64,000 bases of DNA from Terebella lapidaria (taxonomy: Eukaryota; Annelida; Polychaeta; Terebellida; Terebellidae), in NCBI GenBank assembly GCA_949152475.1, contig OX424560.1, forward strand, positions 25,917,106 through 25,981,105, given 5' to 3'. Both the position numbers and the translations under genes were made by a program. Under the pieces are notes generated by a model, which saw only the letters and a list, made by a program, of their open reading frames with translations, was not told the origin of the DNA and did not search any database. Of this stretch, positions 60,201-64,000 are shown piece after piece. Positions within the stretch are counted from its first letter, which is position 1, and each line of letters starts with the position of its first letter.

Positions 60201-61796
60201 CAAGGAGAGGAGGTAAAGACACTTGTTTCCCGCTGGAACCTCCTGGCGCTACAAGACGGAGTGCTGGTTCGACATATAAAACCCGACCCTGCTGGACGGC
60301 CTGTGGTGCAAACCGTGCTCCCCGTAGCACTCAGGACACAAGTTCTGCACCAACTACACGACCTCAAGATTGTCGGACATCTCGGCATACAGCGTACCAT
60401 CGAAAGAGTCAGGCGCCGATTCTACTGGCCCGGCTTGGCGTTGGACGTCGCCCGCTGGTGTGCCCGCTGCCCGCAATGTGTGACCCGCAAGGGTAAACCG
60501 GCCCCAAAAAGATCGCCCCTGACACAGCTACCGACAGGAGCGCCGTTCGACAGAATAGCGATGGACATCCTCGACACCCACAAGGTCACGGGAAGAGGCT
60601 ATCGGTATGTACTAGTCGTGTCGGACTACTTTACGAAGCACACTGACGCTTTTCCGCTACGGCGACATACGGCCAAAAATGTTGCCGACACCCTGGTGAA
60701 TCGGTGGATAGTCTACCACGGTGTCCCCAAGGCGATCCATAGCGATCAAGGTACTGAGTTTGAGTCGTCCCTGTTCCGACATGTTGTGCGTCTACTGGGC
60801 GCTAAGAAGATTCGTACGACCCCATACCGACCCCAGAGCGACGGCCAGGTTGAGCGATTCAACAGGACATTGCTCAACATGCTGAGTGCGTTCGTCAGCG
60901 ATCGTGCAAACGATTGGGACTTGCACTTGCCATATGTGTTAATGGCCTATCGAACCTCAGTACACTCGTCCACGGGATGCACCCCGCATCTGATGGTGTA
61001 TGGACATGAGTGTAACTTGCCAGTCGACCTCATGTTTCCGACCTACGACCCTGAGCCTCTACCTCCGTGTGGTCCGGAGTATGTGGAGTATTTGCGGCAA
61101 GCCATCAGGACGGCCCACGGTTTCGCCCAAGACCATCTCAAGAAAGCGGCAATTCGGCAAAAGATGGGTTATGACGCCCACGCAAAACCACGACCCCAGT
61201 TTCAACCAGGCGAACTGGTCCGGTATTATTATCTGCCACTCACGCAGAACAATAAGTTCGCTCGGCCCTGGACTGGTCCCTGGAGGATCATCGACCGTGT
61301 AACCGAGGTTGATTACCGAATCGCCCTGGTTTCCAACCCTCGGAACACTCGTGTTGTTCATCTGGATGTGCTCAAGCCATACGAAGGTGACAACCAAGCG
61401 GCCCACATCTACTCCGACCTCGTACGACCCACGTCGTCGTCAAGCAAGTCCGACCCAGAACAGTCACCCGACCCCATGGGACTTCTCAAGGAGTTCTATT
61501 ACCCTTGGGAGGTAACAGTCCAAGATCGACATACCGATTCAGACCAAACAGCTGAGTCTGATTCGCCAACGACCCAGGATCGCCAATCGCGATCTCCGAC
61601 CTCATCCGGCTCAAGTCGACATCGGCAACGGAAAAGATCATGCAGATCAAGTTCCGACACTCCAAAACCGGCATGCAAGACGCGCAGGCAAAAGCCTGTG
61701 GTATCTTCCGACCCTGAGACAAGCGAGGCTACGCCCCCGCCTGCACGACCACGTCGACCCAGACGCAACGCACGCAAACCGGCCCGCTACAGATAA
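57213..61796 (+). CDS. pol: pol polyprotein: protease, RT, RNase H, integrase (Ty3/gypsy)
   Basis: An uninterrupted frame of about 1,527 codons. It overlaps gag by about 52 nt in the -1 phase, opening at 57213; the first GTG is at 57411. Residues counted from 57411: aspartic protease AVLDSGAQISLL (D120); reverse transcriptase with YLDDVIAYG (Y549-D552) and FGLSNAPATFERLM; RNase H with FILDTDASG (D698); integrase zinc-binding H983/H990/C1020/C1023 (LHDLKIVGHLGI ... CARCPQC); integrase core D1052, D1112 and E1148, with exactly 35 residues between the last two; then a basic, Ser/Arg-rich tail of about 120 residues ending RKPARYR. No chromodomain is seen. All catalytic residues are present, so the enzyme set looks intact. 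Translation probably needs a -1 shift from gag, though I see no standard slippery heptamer in the overlap. Confidence 0.95.
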   Translation, partial: ANQTGPTNTSDPVVKPVGEGAEEQGPSRQQDNVPRSTPAVVTTTVPVTTPITTPQPAQPTPQLLEGVCTKCQAPTPKPASFHEGVSAPRPQRPPRGNRRPEGVSPPTANGTGTDSMSEIEWISDDGGFYAFPSGPESKLPPLHTLFRPPPDDPEIPAVINNSSATNHKCWKLPVHVGNKTIKAVLDSGAQISLLRRDQLRQVPADQRHLRSTSAIIRDVTGQSSPIDGLIDLSIQVGTNHMVVTFCVADIHDDMILGMNFFRQAHAVVNYGEGTIQVHKEILFAHKDIEANVVRMAVRRAVTVPARSEAIVELVPTSRVRVRQHPRIVQPLTTFPEETDLIMGRTLTTLNRQCVKVSVVNPADTGITLTRSDPVAIASPVESVVGALPRPGEEPDPATVDASHYRDLPPHLQEMVDRAGLAPEQHRRCANLVHQYQDTFMHPDGQLGRTQVVQHRIDTGNSAPIRQRQRRVPQAQQSIIDEEIDKMLRLGCIEPSDSPWSAQVVLVRKKNGQVRFCVDYRLLNDVTRKDSYPLPNIQDTHDALAGANYFSALDLASGYWQVEVDPSDRPKTAFATRKGLYQFKVMPFGLSNAPATFERLMETILRGYLWTRCMCYLDDVIAYGRTFDQALANLEAVLDRIRSAGLKLQPKKCELFQREILYLGFIVSGQGIRVDPNKVKAIREWPTPCEITDVRAFLGFANYHRRFIKDYAEIAEPLVALTRGECHFTWGPAQRRAFQRLRDALIKAPKLAHPTQNPEDYFILDTDASGFAVGGALSQRVNGKEIPIGFASKTLSRTQRNYCTTYRELLAVVEMVQHYRHYLWGRKFLLRTDHSSLRWLKNYSDADGMLARWLAKLQQYDFRIEHRPGKLHGNADGLSRCHSFKHQDCPGRLVTPPTDPETSSGELPVRRITVVPTQTRADLLDSDSITSPVLPQLVSARQVVRVRALDATLDGQKWLSDYSTQDIVAAQQADPSVGKVRQWILAGTKPDSREVARQGEEVKTLVSRWNLLALQDGVLVRHIKPDPAGRPVVQTVLPVALRTQVLHQLHDLKIVGHLGIQRTIERVRRRFYWPGLALDVARWCARCPQCVTRKGKPAPKRSPLTQLPTGAPFDRIAMDILDTHKVTGRGYRYVLVVSDYFTKHTDAFPLRRHTAKNVADTLVNRWIVYHGVPKAIHSDQGTEFESSLFRHVVRLLGAKKIRTTPYRPQSDGQVERFNRTLLNMLSAFVSDRANDWDLHLPYVLMAYRTSVHSSTGCTPHLMVYGHECNLPVDLMFPTYDPEPLPPCGPEYVEYLRQAIRTAHGFAQDHLKKAAIRQKMGYDAHAKPRPQFQPGELVRYYYLPLTQNNKFARPWTGPWRIIDRVTEVDYRIALVSNPRNTRVVHLDVLKPYEGDNQAAHIYSDLVRPTSSSSKSDPEQSPDPMGLLKEFYYPWEVTVQDRHTDSDQTAESDSPTTQDRQSRSPTSSGSSRHRQRKRSCRSSSDTPKPACKTRRQKPVVSSDPETSEATPPPARPRRPRRNARKPARYR

Positions 61797-63249
61797 CCCC
61801 GGCCCTGTTATCTGATTGATATCGTTGATGATGAATTATGCATGTCTAATGGACTATGATATCATGTCTTTTCCAATAATAATATATTATATTACAATAA
61901 CAATATATGCATTTAATATGTACAAGATGTCAGTGAGGCAAATTCGATATATACACACTAGATATGATATTATAATTATGATGCTGGTGAAAAATTGGTT
62001 GCATTATGATATATGTTTCGACCCCGTATAACATGTACCATTGATCAAGGCGTATGTTACGCAATGACTAAGATTATCATGTAAAGCTTCAATCCATGTG
62101 CCAGCCGAAGAGGATAAAAACCAGTCACACCGTGAGTAAGGCCACTTAGTTGTCGAAGAGGTGATAGTGTGATTCGTTCTGGAGTATGCGTCGACAGAGC
62201 CTCTACTCACTCCATGTAATATTCGGAGGAACGGCCCAGTGGTACGGGAACCAGTCACTACATAGCTATCATACCAAGATGCGGCCTGTCATCAAATTCA
62301 TCACCCCAAAAATATTCAAAGCGCCGCGGTGTGACCGACCCAGTTCATTGCAATTTCGACCCCTACAATATTTGTGGCCCCGTCGTCCTGTGAACTGGCT
62401 GAAAATGATTGGAACGATGACCGCCCCTGTGAGTGATTGATATTCATATCTCAGCCTTTAATAACTGTGTGTCGTCTGTGAAACAGCGATTCGACCCCGT
62501 AGTTTATTGTGCGCTAATTTGTGGGAGAAGGAACGATAGACTGATTAGTTCACAAGGCACGCACGAGCGCTAATAAACATCTTAGCTGTTTACAGCACCC
62601 ACATGAAGTCTCCCCCGATAAAGACAATAGTGAGTCGTCGGGCAAAAAGAGCCCAGTAATTCGAACAGTCGACTAGTACAAATAGACAATGATTCGGAAC
62701 GAGTTATCCAGGGGACGGCAGATGGACATACGGAAATCTGGACAGTGTGAGGACACCCCTACTGTCGTAATGGACTGACCCAAGAGGTCAGAGAAGGATC
62801 GCTCCGCGTTTCCTTGACGACGGCCCCGCCTTGCTGTGTGTACGCTTGGAAGTTGGAACAATGATACATAGCGTAAAGACGTTTTCTATACAGATAGAGA
62901 GCGCCCCCGGCCCAGTTCTAAGAATCGAGATGCTGTCAACATCTTTGTGTACGGCAATGAAGATTAGCGGCAATCAGGTCACTTGTGCCTGAGACTTTGA
63001 AGGAGAAGGACGGTCTTGAAGTTTCGGCTATTGAAATACGGACTATTGTTACAAAAACTGTGATAATCGTACATAATTGACGGCTTGTGAACTTTGTTAG
63101 TATTGAAATCCTTGTCACAAGACTTTGGGAAATAATTCGGCATTGTTATTGGCATCTAAACTAGGCTGGTTTTGAAGAAATCGGGACTTAGTTACAGCCA
63201 GCCTAGTTAGTACTTGGGAGTACCTCGACTTTAATTTCGGCCCATCAGC
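61797..63249 (+). other. Long untranslated stretch between pol and ORF3
   Basis: 1.45 kb without a convincing ORF. The first 230 bp are very AT-rich. From about 62010 the CGRCCC motif characteristic of this element reappears (for example 62019, 62333, 62361, 62384, 62491, 62822), which argues that the stretch belongs to the element and not to the host. It may hold splice or leader signals for ORF3, or be a remnant of a lost gene. Confidence 0.55.
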
Positions 63250-64000
63250 ATGGCTGACAAACCCGGGGATGACCGGGAAAATGGCGACCCAGGCGAAAAT
63301 CGGCCCCGCACAATCAAGTTGGACGGCGATAATATCACCGTCCAAGTCGTCGACACCGGGGATGAATCGGATCATCCCATAATCGTCCCCGACAACGAAG
63401 CTTCGTCCGGCCCCGACTTGCAGCCTGAGCAGCGCGATCCAGTCACGCTCAGCGACACGGCGAGTGGTTCAGAGAAGGGAGCACGACCCAAAACGGCCCG
63501 GAACAAGCTGGCGCAACGAGGAGAGCGCCATACACCGAGCCCGACTCCGGACGACATTTTTAACATCGACCCCGAACGCTTCCGCCGACTCGAGGAGGGC
63601 GGAAGTATCGTCCAGCGTGCAATCGAAGCACGACAAGCGGCCCAAGAGGCTCAGCGAGTCGCCACGGCGAGCCGCCAACCCGACCCAGCAAATCAGGTGA
63701 TCGCCCCGATCGCTCCGGCCCCGACTTTACCCGCTTCCAGTTCAGCGGTAGCACGACCTGCGGCCTCCCGTTCTCCAAACAAGAGAACTTACACTTCTTT
63801 TAAGAAGAAACATGGAGCGGGAGCCCGATCGACATCTAGCAGTTCGTCGCGCTCTAGTGGCGGATCTGCTATTACGGCCCCGACCTCGACTTTCCGTCGG
63901 CAAGTGGCGGAACTGATGGAATTGGTGCCACCTCCCGTGACGCCTTACGGAACTCGGCCCATAGACTGGAACAAGGTTCCACTCAACAAGCGAAATCGGA
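63250..64000 (+). CDS. ORF3 of the gypsy element, unknown function (partial)
   Basis: An open frame from ATG at 63250 (context CAGCATGG, with an in-frame TAA about 15 bases upstream) to the window end, at least 250 codons. The N-terminus is acidic (MADKPGDDRENGDPGEN), followed by a linker rich in Asp, Pro and Ser. A helical, charged part comes next (DIFNIDPERFRRLEEGG, then IVQRAIEARQAAQEAQRVA), then an Ala/Pro linker. A basic stretch follows (SPNKRTYTSFKKKHGAGARS) and a Ser-rich run (STSSSSSRSSGGS). The last visible part is TFRRQVAELMELVPPPVTPY and GTRPIDWNKVPLNKRNR. I see no signal peptide, membrane segment or furin site, so an envelope protein is not supported for this part. CGRCCC motif density matches gag and pol. 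I do not recognise the family. Confidence 0.65.
   Translation, partial: MADKPGDDRENGDPGENRPRTIKLDGDNITVQVVDTGDESDHPIIVPDNEASSGPDLQPEQRDPVTLSDTASGSEKGARPKTARNKLAQRGERHTPSPTPDDIFNIDPERFRRLEEGGSIVQRAIEARQAAQEAQRVATASRQPDPANQVIAPIAPAPTLPASSSAVARPAASRSPNKRTYTSFKKKHGAGARSTSSSSSRSSGGSAITAPTSTFRRQVAELMELVPPPVTPYGTRPIDWNKVPLNKRNR

Noticed and set aside
61816..62440. Short ORFs after pol as a possible env
   Set aside because: They are under 90 codons, have no signal peptide or transmembrane pattern that I trust, and the region is AT-rich and full of stops.

Overview
This is eukaryotic (metazoan) DNA. No host protein-coding gene, rRNA or tRNA could be supported. The backbone is AT-rich and non-coding, and almost everything recognisable is a mobile element or a repeat. 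Animal-type LTR and non-LTR retroelements, TIR elements and GGACGGACGACGG-type repeat ends suggest a marine invertebrate such as a mollusc. That assignment is an impression and has low confidence.

Backbone (1-51891). When the insertions are removed, the window is a degenerate tandem array of one complex unit. The landmark ATGCTATCCCAGTGATGTGG and its variants lies at 7831, 11037, 18737, 37969 and 49698, and position 1 falls just inside an earlier copy. Long units (about 6 kb without insertions) start before 1 and at 11037, 37969 and 49698. Short units (about 3.1-3.2 kb) start at 7831 and 18737. Each copy serves as the empty-site control for insertions in the others.

Insertions into the backbone: (i) a 5'-truncated LINE at 5154-6024 on the minus strand with target site duplication (TSD) CGTGAT, later caught with its flank in a 1.0-kb tandem duplication (3740-5749); (ii) a 1.2-kb TIR element at 13167-14360; (iii) 3' fragments of a second retroelement at about 14546, 16479-17040 and 43755-44306; (iv) a 16,136-bp element at 19469-35604 with 40-bp perfect TIRs and a 6-bp TSD; (v) a 4-kb block at 39351-43385 that holds a solo LTR at 40264-41018 with TSD CTAA; (vi) a fragment at 47538-48331 of the same family as 19909-25350.

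The 16-kb element is itself composite. Its left part is a foldback-like repeat (19909-25350) that contains a 5 x 134-bp tandem array packed with AGGTCA nuclear-receptor half-sites. The middle is a decayed Ty3/gypsy-type gag-protease fragment (25913-27528). The right half is a 7.8-kb minisatellite of 42-bp units (27497-35335), whose unit shares 17 bases with the element's own TIR.

Right end (51892-64000). A Ty3/gypsy retrotransposon carries a 5' LTR, a primer-binding-site candidate, a gag with a long disordered N-terminus that is interrupted by four near-identical 661-bp tandem copies of its capsid region, and an intact pro-RT-RNaseH-integrase frame. After 1.45 kb of untranslated sequence it has a third ORF that runs off the window. 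No 3' LTR is in view, so the element is longer than 12.1 kb. A hexamer-like motif, CGRCCC, is scattered densely through its LTR, all three codon phases of its genes and its non-coding 3' part, and is sparse in the flanking host sequence. The third ORF, this motif, and the TIR/minisatellite link are the most novel items.
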